64,000 nucleotides of DNA. Origin: Lonicera japonica (taxonomy: Eukaryota > Streptophyta > Magnoliopsida > Dipsacales > Caprifoliaceae). Positions 12,526-25,505 of the stretch are shown one piece after another. How positions within the stretch are numbered: position 1 is the first letter of the stretch; each line of letters begins with the position of its first letter. The stretch lies in assembly GCA_021464415.1 (NCBI GenBank), contig CM038470.1:27615601-27679600 (forward strand). The letters run 5' to 3'. Below the pieces are notes generated by a model that did not search any database, had not been told where the DNA came from, and worked only from the letters and a program-made list of their open reading frames with translations. Both the position numbers and the translations under genes were made by a program.

Positions 12526-13535
12526 CAGGGGCGGAAGAGGGGGGGGGGGGGGGGGGGGGGGTCCCCCCGAGATATTTTAAACCCCCATTAGTATTAGTAT
12601 TTTTTTTATAAATATAGTTGTTGGCATTCTTTAAATAAAATTATGCATTTTTTTTTTGTTATAAATTTTTTTATTTCTAAAAATTATTTTAGAGTGTTAA
12701 TTTTTTTGTATGGAGTGTTAATAGTTATACCCATTATTATTTATATTATAAGTATTCAATAAATTTAAGTGGCTTTGGTTCCTTTTAATAAATTTATATA
12801 GTATCATATTTTTTATTAGGGGTGTCCAGAATCCAATCCAAACCGAGGAACCGATCCGATCCAATCCAATCCAATACAATCCATTTTTCTTGGATTTTAT
12901 GGATGATTGGATTGATCGAATGCAAAATTTGAAAACCGAAAAAAATTGGATCGGTTCCGGTTTGATGTGTTCTAGGAAGCGATCCAATCCAATCCAATCC
13001 ATTATTAAAATTGCGACATGTCTCTCCCTCAATAGTGGTATAATTTAATATATATAAGGGGTCACTTTGAAATCATTTAATCTTAGTTTGTTATTTAACA
13101 TTTAACTTAATCATGTATGGTTCGTTACTTGGTATAATTATGTATTTTTGGTTAGACAATAGACATTTTAACTTGAAACTATTTGGTTGAACATTGGAAC
13201 TTTATTTGTAATAGATTTTATTTAATTTACAAGTAGTTTTCATCTTGTTTTATATTAAAATTGAACATTTCAAGAATTTAATATATCTTATTTTAAACTT
13301 CTAATCGGATCGGATTGAAATCGATCCAATCCAACATTTAATTGGATTGGATTGGATTGAATTTGTAAAGTTTATTGGATTGAATTGGATGGCAAAACCT
13401 AAAACAGACATCGGATCGAATGCGAATGGTTTAAAATGACCGGATCGGATTGGATCGGATCGTATCGGATAAACACCCCTATTTTTTAAGTTGTATTTTA
13501 ATTCCCCCGTACTCCAAATCCTGAATTCGCCACTG
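12526..13535. mobile_element. Non-autonomous hAT-type DNA transposon
   Basis: The left terminus begins CAGGGGCGGA and the right terminus ends AATTCGCCACTG (CAGTGGCGAATT on the other strand), giving short imperfect inverted repeats of hAT type. A perfect 8-bp target duplication ACTATCAT flanks it (12518-12525 and 13536-13543). There is no transposase frame. A G23 run lies just inside the left end (12539-12561), and a second element is nested inside. Confidence 0.85.
12818..13480. mobile_element. Nested element rich in GGATC/ATTGG repeats
   Basis: It lies inside the hAT element and is bounded by inverted AGGGGTGT and ACACCCCT. Just inside both ends are clusters of short ATCCAATCC/GGATTGGATT and CGGATCGGAT units in inverted orientation, so both halves can pair. 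The superfamily is uncertain and no clean target duplication was found. The reverse-strand frames across it are translations of the repeat, not genes. Confidence 0.55.
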
Positions 13536-15353
13536 ACTATCATGATTTAGTTTTGCACGTAAAAATATATTTGTATTGTTTTCATATAAGAAAAATAATA
13601 ATTAAAAAATTGAACCACTTGTCTTGTCGATATGATATGATAAGTTAATAACGACCTAAAGGAAACAAAAAATCTTTGGTGTGCCAGCCAAAAAGTACAT
13701 CTCCATTGCAGTCCTTTCAAATTGTAAACATTATTAATTGCATAATTCACATACAATGCATCGTTACTCTATTCCATCCTTTCTCCTAATTATTTGAGTT
13801 CCAGTTAATTTCCTATTCCTAATTTGTACGTTATATCAAATCGTAACAAAAGCAATTAATTTTGCAATAGAACAATAAAAATCCCCATAAACTCCGTTAA
13901 TGATACTTAAATTTGGGATTTCTTTCGTGTCTAAGTGAAAATCTCTTTTAATTAGATTAATCCATTTGCGCAAGAAATTAAACTCTTAACACAAAACATG
14001 TTAAAATAGAAATGAATAGTATACATATTTCATATGGGAAATCTTTTCCATACATACTATATATACAGATTTGGCTTTCTAAGAGGGTAAACTAATGAAT
14101 TTTTTTATGATATTTGGTGGAAATGATTTCCATATATAATTAGTAGATCATCTCCGCTAAATTTTATCAAAAAATTTAATTGGAAAGTGGTTTAACTAAA
14201 CATCTAAAAACTTTAACCATCTAAAATTCACATATATATCATTGTTTTAGTTAACCTACATTCGGGTTGAATTTTTTGATAAAATTTAATAGAGATAATC
14301 TACTAAACATGGACTCCGACTAATTTGTATATATGGTTTGTATAATTTGGTATGTATGAGAAATGTTCTCATTTCATATGCATAGATTCTTTTTTTGTCC
14401 ATAAGAGGAACGGTGGAGATCGAGAGAGATAACAATCTCACCCATGCTAACGCACAACTTTGTTTAACAAAATGCTAAAATGAATTAGTCTCCTTCTAAC
14501 TAAATTAACTTTTTATAGCCATAGATTTAGACCTTTACATCCCCTCCCCCAATTCACCTAATAATATCTTCGAGTTCAATCGGCTCTCAACATGCATTAT
14601 AAAGATATTTAAAGTAAAAAATAACATATTCGAGATGAGGTGAATCAAATGATTTACTATATATATATACAAACTCATACTCAACTCAATTAAAAAAAAA
14701 TCCACCCCAAACCCACGAAGCATCGATTTTAGAGTTAAAAACTCGCAAGTGGGACTATTTTATCATACCTACATGAGTTAAGCGCACTCCAAATAAAAAT
14801 ATTTATCCAATTCCAAATTTCAACAAAGTTTAATTCTGGGGGTCGCTCATCGTCATAGTAACCTTGTACATCGATCTACTGCATCGGTCTCCACATATAG
14901 TGCTCTCTGGACCCATTGTCCGTACATCCTTTTACATAGATACGTATATATGTAAATGCGTGTGTTTATATTGTGTGTATATATATATACCGTCCCACCA
15001 ATGATGTGTACAGCTGCTACATTAATGATAATGATAATGTTGTTTACGAAATTATTGATTACCAATTTGACTTAACCTTGTACCCAAGTGTATCATGCAG
15101 ATGCGTTTGTTTTTTGTTTTTTTTGGGTAATTAATTAACTATGCCAGTTTTCTTGCAAGTGGGGTCTTTTGCAAATCTTTGCTGTAAGGATGGATAAATG
15201 AATTGAATTTTCATTAAATTTGCTTGTTGGGCGGTGTCTTTAATTTTATTATTATTTCTTGTTACTTGGTTCTCTCTCTTCTATTTCTCCAACATAAATG
15301 TATCTAGGTACACACTCACAAACATAAATATATATACATATTGCAAGACTCAT

Positions 15354-15657
15354 AAAGGGCTTTCGCTCTTTAGTTAAAGACATGATTCCCTTTTCGAGGG
15401 CTGTAAATGATTAACATTTTGATAAAATTTTGTGCAGTTGATCTACCAAATCCAAAAAAGTTTATCAAAAAATTAACTAGTGCGCATGTGAACTGAAAAA
15501 TTGATAGAATTTTCTAAATGAATGTATTTAGATTTTTAGCTAACCCTCTTCCTGGGTGTAATTCAAATTCGGTGGAGTTGATCAAAAAATTCAACAATTT
15601 AACCCCTCAAAGTTAAACGAGAAAGTCCATTATTTAACTAAAGAGCAAAAGTCTTTT
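15354..15657. mobile_element. MITE with inverted CTCTTTAGTTAAA termini
   Basis: The left end AAAGGGCTTTCGCTCTTTAG continues into TTAAA; the right end has TTTAACTAAAGAGCAAAAG followed by TCTTTT. The ends are inverted copies with a few mismatches about 300 bp apart. Confidence 0.55.
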
Positions 15658-17312
15658 CCAGAGCCTATATAGATACATATATATATATATATATATGTGT
15701 GGAACTTTTTTGATAAGGACCATGGTGTACAGACAGGGACTTTTGAGGAGGTAATTAGTTGAATTTTTTAATGATATTTGGTTGATAGGATCTACTAATC
15801 ATTTATTAATCATGAAGATCATCTCCACCAAGTTTTGTCAAAAAAAAATTCTGTATACCCTTCAAAAGTCCTAATCCCTACAAAATGGTTATGGGAAATG
15901 CTCCCTATTTATTTGTGGGCAAGTTCAAGGAAGATTCGGAGTACAACAAAGAAGTCTTAGACCCGGTAATAACTTTATATTAAATCCATAATTCATCAAT
16001 TTACTCCTTATATTTGATAATAATTATAAGTTGAAGATGCATGCCAAAAAATTAAATTAATCCAAAATCCAAAAGTTCTTCATCGTAATCAATGTGTAAA
16101 TTAATATATGTCCTAGTCCAAATATCACGACGTTGACTAGTGTATGTTGAATCTCTCTCTCTCCATATATATATATATGTACTAATAATAACATGTGCCA
16201 AAGGTACTGAGAGTCTAGTATAGACCTTGTACATCATTCATCTTAACTAAAGAAATATGTCGTTTTTTATCCGTAACAAATATTTAGGTTTCAAAAACCA
16301 TCCTCCCTATTGTATAGATATATGTACGTATGTACGTATATGCACATGTATTTTTAGAAGGAATAATCGCCCAATTATAGTTGTTAGGTGACAATGATTT
16401 GACTTAATGTGCCCCCAGGAATATTAATCTATTGATATCCAAGCAGTGTTTTTGTCCTTCCCATCAAACTTTTATATAATGCCCACTTGGAATTTCCTAA
16501 TATTTCTCTGCAACAAATTTGTGGGCTGATGTAAATTTTGCTATTTGTCTATGGTGTGAACCATAATATGCAGCTGATTTGCATGAATTTCTGTAGTTCA
16601 AAATATATTATTAATTTACTGTTGGTGTCAATCTCCTGCCCACCATCTTGCACAAAGTAATGGGTGTTACATTAATTTAACTATTAGTTAATTTAACTAT
16701 TAGTTATGACTGAAAGTGACAAATCCTAATTATTAATAGAATTGTGACAACCCTAGTGGTAGGTGGTAGACTGTTGTATGTATCATAGTGTGGCTATAAT
16801 AGGTGCTAGCAGGTTACAGTGTTACACAGTATTAAGGTTAATTCTACATCGTCTAGGTGAGATGACCTGACATGTTACATATATATGGTCACTAGTCCTT
16901 CCTAGTACAACGTCTTTCGAGAAAAAGCAAAATTGTACAAGCTTCAACCCAAAGTACACAATATCTGATTGGGCTAGTCTGACAAGAAACATTTATGGGT
17001 TTACTTCAATTTTCAACAATATCATGAACTTTTGAATATGCATAAGAAAAGGACTTCTTGTGAGGGGACCATTCAATAGTTTTCTTGCAAGTTGAGGTTG
17101 TGGATGTCTGATAAACTTGGCCATTACTTTTTTCTGTCCTTTCTATTTGGTACTTGTTCAGAATCTTCCTTATATTTGGCCACATTGTACCATATTCAAG
17201 ATTCAAGAACACACGCAAATATATAGTGTACGACATTAAGAAAACAAGTCCTTCGGTATTTTCTCTTTCTGTATTCTTAATTTTCTTCATATATTGTTTT
17301 CATTGTGGGACG

Positions 17313-20300
17313 ATGAAAAGCCGGAGAGGAAAGCGATCTGAGGTATGTTTTAATGGTCTCAAGTACTTCATTTGATATGTTTTTGATGTTTTCGAGGTTG
17401 TTATGTGGTTGCTTATTGCTTATTGCTTATTTGGATGGTTGAATGTATTTGCAGGCCTTTTGGCCCTCCATTGTGATGAAGAAATGGCTTAACATTAAGC
17501 CGAAGGTGTATGAATTCAGCGAAGATGAAGTTGGTTCTGAAACGGAGAGCGAGGACGATAGTATGAATTTCTAGTCTGTTTGATTGCAAAGTCAAAAAAT
17601 GATTGGAAAAACAACTAATTTTTATGAATGTTGAAAAAGAGAGGAATGATTTGCTGAGATGTTCAACGCCTAAAATAATTGAATTCCATTGGATTCGCGG
17701 AAAACTGAAAAAGTATAGAACATATGTCACCAGTCCATTCATCTCATTTTCCAGCTTCTCGTAAAAATGATTTGTTTTTTCAATTGTTTTCAAAACTTTC
17801 AATCAAACACACTACTCACTTCATTAATTAACCATGGAATTCTTTTCCTCGTTTTGTGTTTGATTGATGTCTTTCTTTTCTTTGCCTTACAGCTTACTCT
17901 CTTAAAGATGAACAAATACACGAGGGTGACAATCTTGCTCGTAGAACGCAGGGGAACCTGTCCGTATGCTCAAGTCAAACTTCAGGCAGTACATAATTTA
18001 TGTTTCAGTAATTTCTTCACGTCAAGTAAACACTAGCTTTTATCTATTTGTATTATAAACTTGAAATTAAATTCGTATAAATTCTTTGCGATTTCTTGAA
18101 TCTTATATATCATTTGCCTAATCTAAGGCCTCACCCTGCATAATTTTTTTATCTGATGTAGTACTAGAGAGTTTTTTAATCACTTTAGAGTGTGTTTGGG
18201 AAGTGGGAATTCAAGTACGAATGTTTGGAATTGGAAATAAATCTCAAAGTTGTTTTTTATTAATATAGGGATGCCTTCGAAAGGCTATAATACGTTAAGA
18301 AGACACAGGAGAGGGAAATCAGAAACTTTGCGTGTTCAGTATATAAACAAGAAAGATGTGAGGTTCGGTTCTTCGATAATTCATCTGCAATTCTGCCTTT
18401 CTGATAATCAAATTACAAGGATGTACTTAATAAAAAAATTGGAAAATAATTGAAAACACCACTAAATTTATGTGAAGTTGGAAAAAGAGATAATGATTTG
18501 ATGAGATGTTCTATTACAATTTCGGTTTTTCCATAGAATCAAATTCTTTGGGTGACGAGTAAGAAACTTTTTCCCTGAAAAAGGAGAAAAAAAAATGGAA
18601 AATATCTTAACGAATTACTCGTCTATTTTTCCAACTTCTCATCATAAATTTAGTAGTCTTTATAATCATTTACTAACTTTTTTTATTAGGCGGACCTAAA
18701 AGATCAAATTTCAGCTAATATAGTTTAGGACTCGTATTCTCTGTAGGGTTACACTAGGCACTTGGAATGTTGCCGGAAGACCTCCGTATGACGATCTTGA
18801 GATAGATGAGTGGCTTTGTATGAAAGAACCAGCAGATATATACGTTCTTGGGTAAGTCCTCTAGACTATTATATAAAAGCCAAGACGGATTTCAACCGCC
18901 TTTGAGGCTCTGTCATACTTTTAACTTTTAATTTACCCCTGCTATCTTCTTTTTCACAAAAAAAAATTGAAAAAAAAAAAATGAAATATGATTGCAATAA
19001 AATTCGAACTCTCACTACTAAGAAAGTTAAGCATGCATCCAACCACTAGGCCACTCATCATTTTAGTCGATTATTCTCTTCAAATTATATGTATAACAGT
19101 CGCACATGAATCGCATGTCTAGGGGAAGCTAGTATTATACAAAATGCCATTTGGTTCGGGGCAAAATTGTTCCCTAGGTGTAAAAGTGAAATGGTGAAAT
19201 ATATTTTCACTTATTCGGGGTCGAACTTATTTCACTATTTACACTACTTTACTTTTCCAAGGTGAAAAGTATTTATCAGTGATTCATAGTATACCTATGA
19301 TCTGAAAGCACTAGAATCAATATAGTAGGAGAACTTCTTAAGTTGATAATAGGATTGAAAAAACAGAGAAAGTTCATCAAAACAAAGCCAAAATGGAATA
19401 GCATCATGTTTACTTTGGACAATTCAACCTGTGTTTGCCTAACTTGTGGGATGGCTTTAATGTGTCATTAAAGAAATACATAATTTGTTTGCCGCCTGCT
19501 AATATTAGAAACACAATAAGTGGATGGTTTATGGTAAAAATATTTAGTGCCATGTTTATAAGCGTTTTTCATCTAAAGAACTGTCAAAACATTATTGGAG
19601 TATGTATCTTGTTTCTAAAATTGTTGTAAGCATCATTTATATTTGTTCATTGAGTATCCTATTAAGACAGAAAAAAAATTTATTTCTGAAAATATTCTAA
19701 TTCTATTTCAGCAAAAATAAAACAGAACTCTAGATAATAACAGATTTTCCTTCGATCTATGTCGTATTAAATAGTTTCCAAGAGGTGGTCCCTTTGAATG
19801 CTGCAAATGTTCTAGGGGCAGAGACTAGAAGACCAATCACAAAATGGGAAGCAATTATTCGCAAAACGCTGAATGGATCATTTGAACCAGAAACCAAGCA
19901 CAAAAGCTATAGTGCTCCACCCTCTCCGGTACTAAGAACCTCTTCAGCCGCTGATATACTTGCTGATGCGGTAGATACTCCGTCACTAGAAATAATAGGC
20001 AGTCGGTCCACATCCCCCAATTATACAAGTGACCCAGAGTCCCAAAAGCCTATAATGGATGCTGGCAAAGATTTCCAGTTAAGGCGAATCTATGGCATTG
20101 ATAGTGATAGCAGATTGGATTGGCCCGAACAGTCATTAGACACAGCGTCTCAAGTTCTTCCTTCTGCTTTTAAATTACGGAGAGTATCAAGTAGTTCTGC
20201 TAGAGTTGGTTCTAACTTGATGGAAAATTCGTTAATTTCCAATAGTGGATTGGAAGGAGTACACAATAGCTCTGGGAACATGGGATTGATGGGATTAGAT

Positions 20301-23300
20301 GAAGAAAATAGGCATGAAGTTCTTGATTCTCTTTCTGATGTATCGGATCAATTTTCTGAAGAGGAAGTTGACTCTTTTGAAGAAATATCGGAGTTGCAAG
20401 ATGAAAATGTGATACTAGATGATGGAGTGAAGTTGCGTCCTAGGTATGTGCGGATCGTCAGTAAGCAAATGGTGGGGATATATGTATCTGTTTGGATACG
20501 TAGAAGATTGAGGCGACATGTGAACAACTTGGAAGTCTCTCCTGTTGGAGTTGGGCTTATGGGCTACATGGGCAACAAGGTAATTTGTTTATGTTGGCTT
20601 AGATTTTGATAGAAAATATTTAATTGCCTGTGGTGAGGACTCAAAATTTTAAACATCAAATTTTAAACTAGCCATCCAAATTTCATCAACTCTCTCCTAG
20701 AGTGATAAGAATAACTTGAGGAGCCCAATACCTTTGCTACTCTTTCAAGTTGTAGGGACTTAGGCTTATAGGCAACAAGGTAATGAGTATATCGGCTTAG
20801 ATTTTAACAGAAAGTGTTTACCTCTGGGGAAGAGTCATTTAGATAGAAAATATTTGTCAAAATTTGAACCATCTAATTTTAAAGTGGTGGTCCAGATTCA
20901 TCTAACTCTCATGTAGAGGGATGAAATCTTTCATGTTACTGGAAGTTGGGGCGTTTGGTTGTCCCTAAAAGTACATCGGTTGTCCTTCCATGGTTTTAAA
21001 CATCAAGTTTAGATAACTACTTCATTATCTTTCTTTCTTTCTTTCACACAAACTAAATAGTTATTGAATTTGTCAGCCTTGAGAATAATGAATTACAAAT
21101 TTATCAACGGTTACCGGTGCAGGGATCTGTGTCTATTAGCATGTCTGTTTATCAAACACGACTTTGCTTTGTTTGTTCTCATTTGACCTCTGGTGAAAAG
21201 GAAGGGGATGAACAAAGGCGTAATGCTGATGTTTACGAGATCTTAAGACGCACTTGTTTCTCATCCGATTTGGACACTGCTCAACCCCTGACTATTCAAT
21301 CTCATGAGTAAGTTTCTGTGTTGTCATCAAAATACAATTTACACAAGAAATACTCTGTTTCTTCAAGATTAATGAACATTGTTAGCCTATTTATTATGGC
21401 ACAAATATGGACATGACATATGGTTGTATATGATATTTTTATTTATCGCTTGTTCCTAGGGGCAGTTCCTTTTTTTAACCTCTAAATGTTAAAATCCGAT
21501 TGAAACCTTTGAAAAATGTGTTCAATTTTATTTGGCTCTGAATGTTGAATAGATGAAATTTTACAGTTATACCATTATTACTAGGATATATATCAATACC
21601 TAATGAATAAAGAACATAGGGGCACGACTAGAATAAAATTTGATTAAAGTTAAATTAAGCATTTAGCACAGGTTTGCCTCTTGATGCTGAATGCTGATTA
21701 ACGTGATCTATGATCGGTTTCTTCTCAATGGTCAGTCAGATATTCTGGTTTGGGGATTTGAATTACCGTATCAATATGTTGGACACAGAGTTGAGAAAAC
21801 TTGCTGCCCAAAAACAGTGGGATGAACTTCGAAATTTTGACCAGGTGACACTCGTACCACTAAATTTATATGAAAATATGATTTACTATCTCAATCTAAC
21901 TATTTTTTTTTACTTGCTTGTGGAAAACCAAAAAAAAGATTTCTATCAGTAAAGGGTAGCTTGAATTCCAAAGCAAATTTGACTTCTACCATAGCAATAT
22001 TGTAATGAATGCGCAATGTAAAGTACTCAATGCAACAATTGCTCGGGCAAAGTCAACTTCGCTTTGTCATGGGCATTGGCATTAGCATTTCCTTTGTAAT
22101 TATGGCCAGATATGAACTTTTCACTAGTTATATTTATAAATGGGTCGGGTCAACATGTGACGGGCACATGTTAAAATATAGAGAAAAAAACAAGCTAGGT
22201 CCCAACATGCATTAGAAAAAGTAGACTCCCATGTAGGACCTTATTGTTTCTATTCATGGTCTCTTTAACACACGAGTTTACGATCTGTAGTGCAGATCAT
22301 ATAAATCAGTACATTCTGCACAATTGACTTTCTTTCACCGTAGAATTTTGGGGTCCTAAAGCATTTTATGCTAAGGCTAAGATAGTTTTGTCCAGACCTC
22401 AGAGAGGGCTCGAGGGTAGTGACCATGCAAGCCTGAACCCCGTTATCCTTTTAAAGAGACAGTTGATAGGGGAGGTTATCCCATCTGTGTAGCCCACCAT
22501 TTCCTAATAGAAATCCCACTTTAGTCCTTGACTAGAGTTTTAAGAATAAAAGAAAAAAAATAATGTTGGATAAAAGAGCCTGTGATCATTTGGGTTGCTT
22601 AATTTTCCTTTTTATCCATGCAATATTTACCTTCAAACTTAAGACACGAAGTTGAATGGAACTGTGATGAATGTGGCAGCTAGCGAATGAAATGCGAACG
22701 GGACATGTGTTCGAGGGATGGAAGGAGGGGATTATAGACTTTGCACCCACTTACAAGTATGAAATCAACTCCGATAGATACGTTGGTGAAAACCTTAGAG
22801 AGGGGGAGAAGAAGAGATCCCCTGCATGGTAAGTGTGTTGAGTTTCTTTGGAAAAAATGCGAGTATCTATATTCTATACAAAAGTTGAGATAAGAGGTAG
22901 AGGACCAAATTTTGATTTCCAATTTTACCGGTCATTTTTTTCCCAAGCGACTTATATAGGCTTCTTTAAACACACTACAACTCTGCATAACAACCAACGC
23001 CTACAATTTCTCATGTATACATTTTAAACCTTTAGTTCCGTGAATTTAATAAACCGTCAAATTTAAGGGTCATGATGGTTAAATTTTAGTTGACCAAGTT
23101 TTTGCACACCCAATGGTACAAAAGATGGAATGGTTATTACAACATAGATTCAACTTCTTTGCAAATGCAGGTGTGATCGCATATTATGGTTGGGGAAAGG
23201 CATAAGACAGCTCTCTTACGAGAGATGTGAGGTACAACTCTCAGATCATCGGCCCATTAGTTCAGTTTTCTCGGTTGAAGTTGAAATCTTTAACCATCGA

Positions 23301-23381
23301 AAGCTGCAGAGAGCTCTCAATGCCACCAATGCATCTGTGCATCCCGAGTTGTACCTAGATGAAGAAGACTTACATCTTTAA
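17313..23381 (+). CDS. Type I inositol polyphosphate 5-phosphatase
   Basis: Exons: 17313-17342, 17455-17560, 17893-17988, 18269-18362, 18747-18851, 19775-20579, 21123-21307, 21736-21844, 22680-22828 and 23171-23381. They sum to 1890 nt, giving 629 residues; all introns are GT-AG. The enzyme removes the 5-phosphate from inositol phosphates or phosphoinositides. The catalytic domain carries GTWNVAG (about 113-119), FWFGDLNYR (about 477-485), PAWCDRILW (about 558-566) and SDHRPI (584-589), the signature set of the Mg-dependent 5-phosphatase fold, all intact. Exon 6 encodes the long Ser/acid-rich insertion between about 150 and 380 typical of plant type I enzymes ([18 protein letters not shown] and [12 protein letters not shown]). 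The N terminus [10 protein letters not shown] followed by [20 protein letters not shown] matches remembered Arabidopsis 5PTase1/2; which of the two is undecided. Several introns hold MITEs and SINEs. Confidence 0.93.
17578..17815. mobile_element. MITE in phosphatase intron 2
   Basis: The left end GTCTGTTTGATTGCAAAG is the approximate inverse of the right end CTTTCAATCAAACACAC. The inner segment GTTGAAAAAGAGAGGAATGA, followed by TTTGCTGAGATGTTC, recurs with changes in intron 4 (about 18470-18510), so two related copies sit in this gene. Confidence 0.55.
18395..18690. mobile_element. MITE in phosphatase intron 4
   Basis: This is related to the intron-2 element through AAGTTGGAAAAAGAGATAATGA. 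Its right part reads TTTTTCCAACTTCTCATCAT, the inverse of the left-hand GAAGTTGGAAAAA block. Ends are approximate. Confidence 0.5.
18960..19063 (-). mobile_element. tRNA-derived SINE remnant in phosphatase intron 5
   Basis: On the minus strand there is an A box-like TGGCCTAGTGGTTGG and a B box-like AGAGTTCGAATTT, with A/T-rich sequence behind. No clear target duplication was found, so the ends are approximate. Confidence 0.5.
20640..20935. mobile_element. Decayed fold-back MITE in phosphatase intron 6
   Basis: It contains AACCATCTAATTTTAAAGTG and GGTCCAGATTCATCTAACTC on one side and TTTTAAACTAGCCATCCAAA with ACTCTCTCCTAGAGTGATAA on the other. These are recognisable arms of the family seen at 3006-3226 and 33470-33640. 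Confidence 0.4.
22345..22560 (+). mobile_element. SINE copy in phosphatase intron 8
   Basis: Its body (about 22375-22515) is the inverse complement of the body of the SINE at 2421-2727, with shared blocks such as CAGTTGATAGGGGAGG and GTAGCCCACCATTTCCTAAT. It ends in an A-rich tail near 22540-22560. The tRNA-like head is not evident, so the copy is probably 5'-truncated. Confidence 0.55.
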
Positions 23382-25186
23382 TGACAACTATCTATGTATA
23401 TATATCAAGCGTAATAATGGTCAGTTCCAATATTTGCATTATTGCTTTGATTAGCTATTCTTTCATAAGGAACTTGATGAACATGCGTATTACTGGCCTT
23501 GATTAAAGCTATTCTCCATTGCTCACGTAAAATGAGGGCAAATGTTCCGAACATTAACCCCCGTTTAATTTGTAGACGGGGAAAAAGTGGAACGAATGAT
23601 CAGTTTTCCTTTGTTTGGTATAGGAACAAAAGCGAGAGGAAAACTGCCCCACTTTCCTTCCTAGAGCACTAAATTTTAGTCCACCCAAAAAGTGAGGGGA
23701 AAAGCTGGACTCTTAACCCTTTCAATGAAGAATAATGACATGCTTACAAAGAATACACAAAATGATGTGTCAGTTACTGGGTTGTTCAACAATTAAATGA
23801 TTTCAACAACTAGCCGGTCGGCTATCGTTCTTGACAAATCAGATACATTTTGTGTTCTATTTGTGAATCTATCATGCTTCAAAGAAGTACAAGGGTATGG
23901 TTGAGAAAACATGCATTTAATTACTTTTTCTTCCTGTCCTTCCTGGCATACCAAACAATATCTATTGCATCCCCCAAATTTCTCTTCCTTTCTACCAAGG
24001 AAATGCAAGGGAAATAAATAAAAAAAAAAAAGAAAAAAAAAAGACTTTGGAGATAGAAAGTTGATCTTTCGTTCAACTTTTCCTTTCCTTTCTACCAAAC
24101 ATTAGCTTTTCTTTTGATTTGAAGATTGTGAATGAATATTAATTGTCTTTTTTCCTTTTCTGGTTTTATTTATTTTTTCTTTCTTAAACAGGGTAACCAT
24201 TACTTCAACCAACAGAATGGTACCATTGCTAGGTTATACAACAAAGGGGTTCTTAGGCTGAGGTATAGATCCTGCAAGCAACATATATTTTGCAGAATTA
24301 TACACACCAAAATTTAGCTAGGGTTTACAAATTAAGTGACCCTTGAAGATTTATTACTCGCAATTAACGGAAACTTGTATATATGTCTTTTACTTGTGCT
24401 CAATATCGTACTGTTCAATTTATAGGCCAATTCCCCGTGCGTGCCTCGTTCGGTTCAAGCTTTTGTGCTTTCTCGAAATTTTATACTTGTAAGTTGTTGA
24501 AATTTTATACTTGTAACTTTGCGACATGCAAGTTGCTGCTTAACCTTACTAACTTCTTGACCTTTGCTGCAAAAAGTGCATGTAAGGTCAGACCAAATTA
24601 AAGGAACAAGAAAGCAAATGTTGGTTGAGTTGTTAGATTGGATGTGCAACAAACCTTAACTAGCTAATATGACTCTGTACGTAAGCTTTATTGTCAGAAC
24701 AAATATGATTATTGATACAGAACAATATATAAATATAATAGCACAAATTTTGACCACACTGACAATTAAAGCTATAATTACTTTTCCGGCATTTTATTAC
24801 TAGTGTTTGTTGATCTTGCACTGTTTTCAACTTGTTTAAAATATGCACAAGGCTCTAGCACAAAATAATTGTGAAGGGAATGTTAGAAATTTTAGTGTCT
24901 ATTAAAGTTGGTTCATTTGAATATACCCATCTAATTGTGGAGTATTTGTTTGGTTGTCTAAATTTAAATTCTGAATATAATGTTTAAATGTTGAATATGC
25001 AAATTTTGTTTGTTTTTTATCTGAATGCAATATATGAATAGAATCTAAACCTATTACTTGGATCATTTTATTCCCATTTTATTTATTAGCTTTTCAGCAC
25101 GTGCATTGCACATGGTTATTAATGAGTATTTTATTTTAGAATTACAAATCAAATAACGAAAATTTAAAAAAAATACCTTCATCTCT

Positions 25187-25435
25187 CATCTTTGCAACTT
25201 TTATATCAAAGAATGAAAATAATAATAGATCAAATGACAACAAACAAAAAAAATTGTTTGATAAATAGTGATCTTAATAAAGAAAAAGGATAGTGATATA
25301 ACTTGAACTCATCTTTGCAACTTATCTATCAAATAAGTAACTATAATAATAAATTGAACGGCAATAAACAAAAAAATTGTTTGACAAATAAGACAAATAG
25401 TGATCTTAAATAAAGAATAATGATACTCTCATATA
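25187..25435. repeat. Diverged tandem duplication, about 125-bp unit
   Basis: CATCTTTGCAACTT recurs at about 25187 and 25311, and each is followed by a TATCAAA run, an ACAAACAAAAAAATTGTTTG-like block and a TAGTGATCTTAA block in the same order. The copies have many small differences. Confidence 0.65.
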
Positions 25436-25505
25436 ACTTGAACACAAGAATTGAGGAGAGATTGAAAGCTCTCGATAATACAACTGTGAAAAACCTTGTT
25501 AAATA

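Larger units (their letters stand above)
7284..17312. other. Intergenic, repeat-rich, no gene seen
   Basis: Ten kilobases between the TOM2A-like gene and the phosphatase gene. Identified content is a 1.0-kb hAT element with a nested element (12526-13535), a MITE (15354-15657), a possible decayed SINE (about 9720-9850, minus-strand B box GGATTCGAGTC) and AT microsatellites near 14660, 15676 and 16165. Short open frames here (for example 8381-8662) show no recognisable domain or splice context. Confidence 0.6.

Noticed and set aside
12718..13543. Several minus-strand frames with DWIGSDRIG-like repeats
   Set aside because: They are translations of GGATC/ATTGG repeats in the nested transposon, not a repeat protein.
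24132..24317. Short frame downstream of the phosphatase stop
   Set aside because: It starts in a T-rich tract and shows no family similarity; the phosphatase already has a complete C terminus at 23381.
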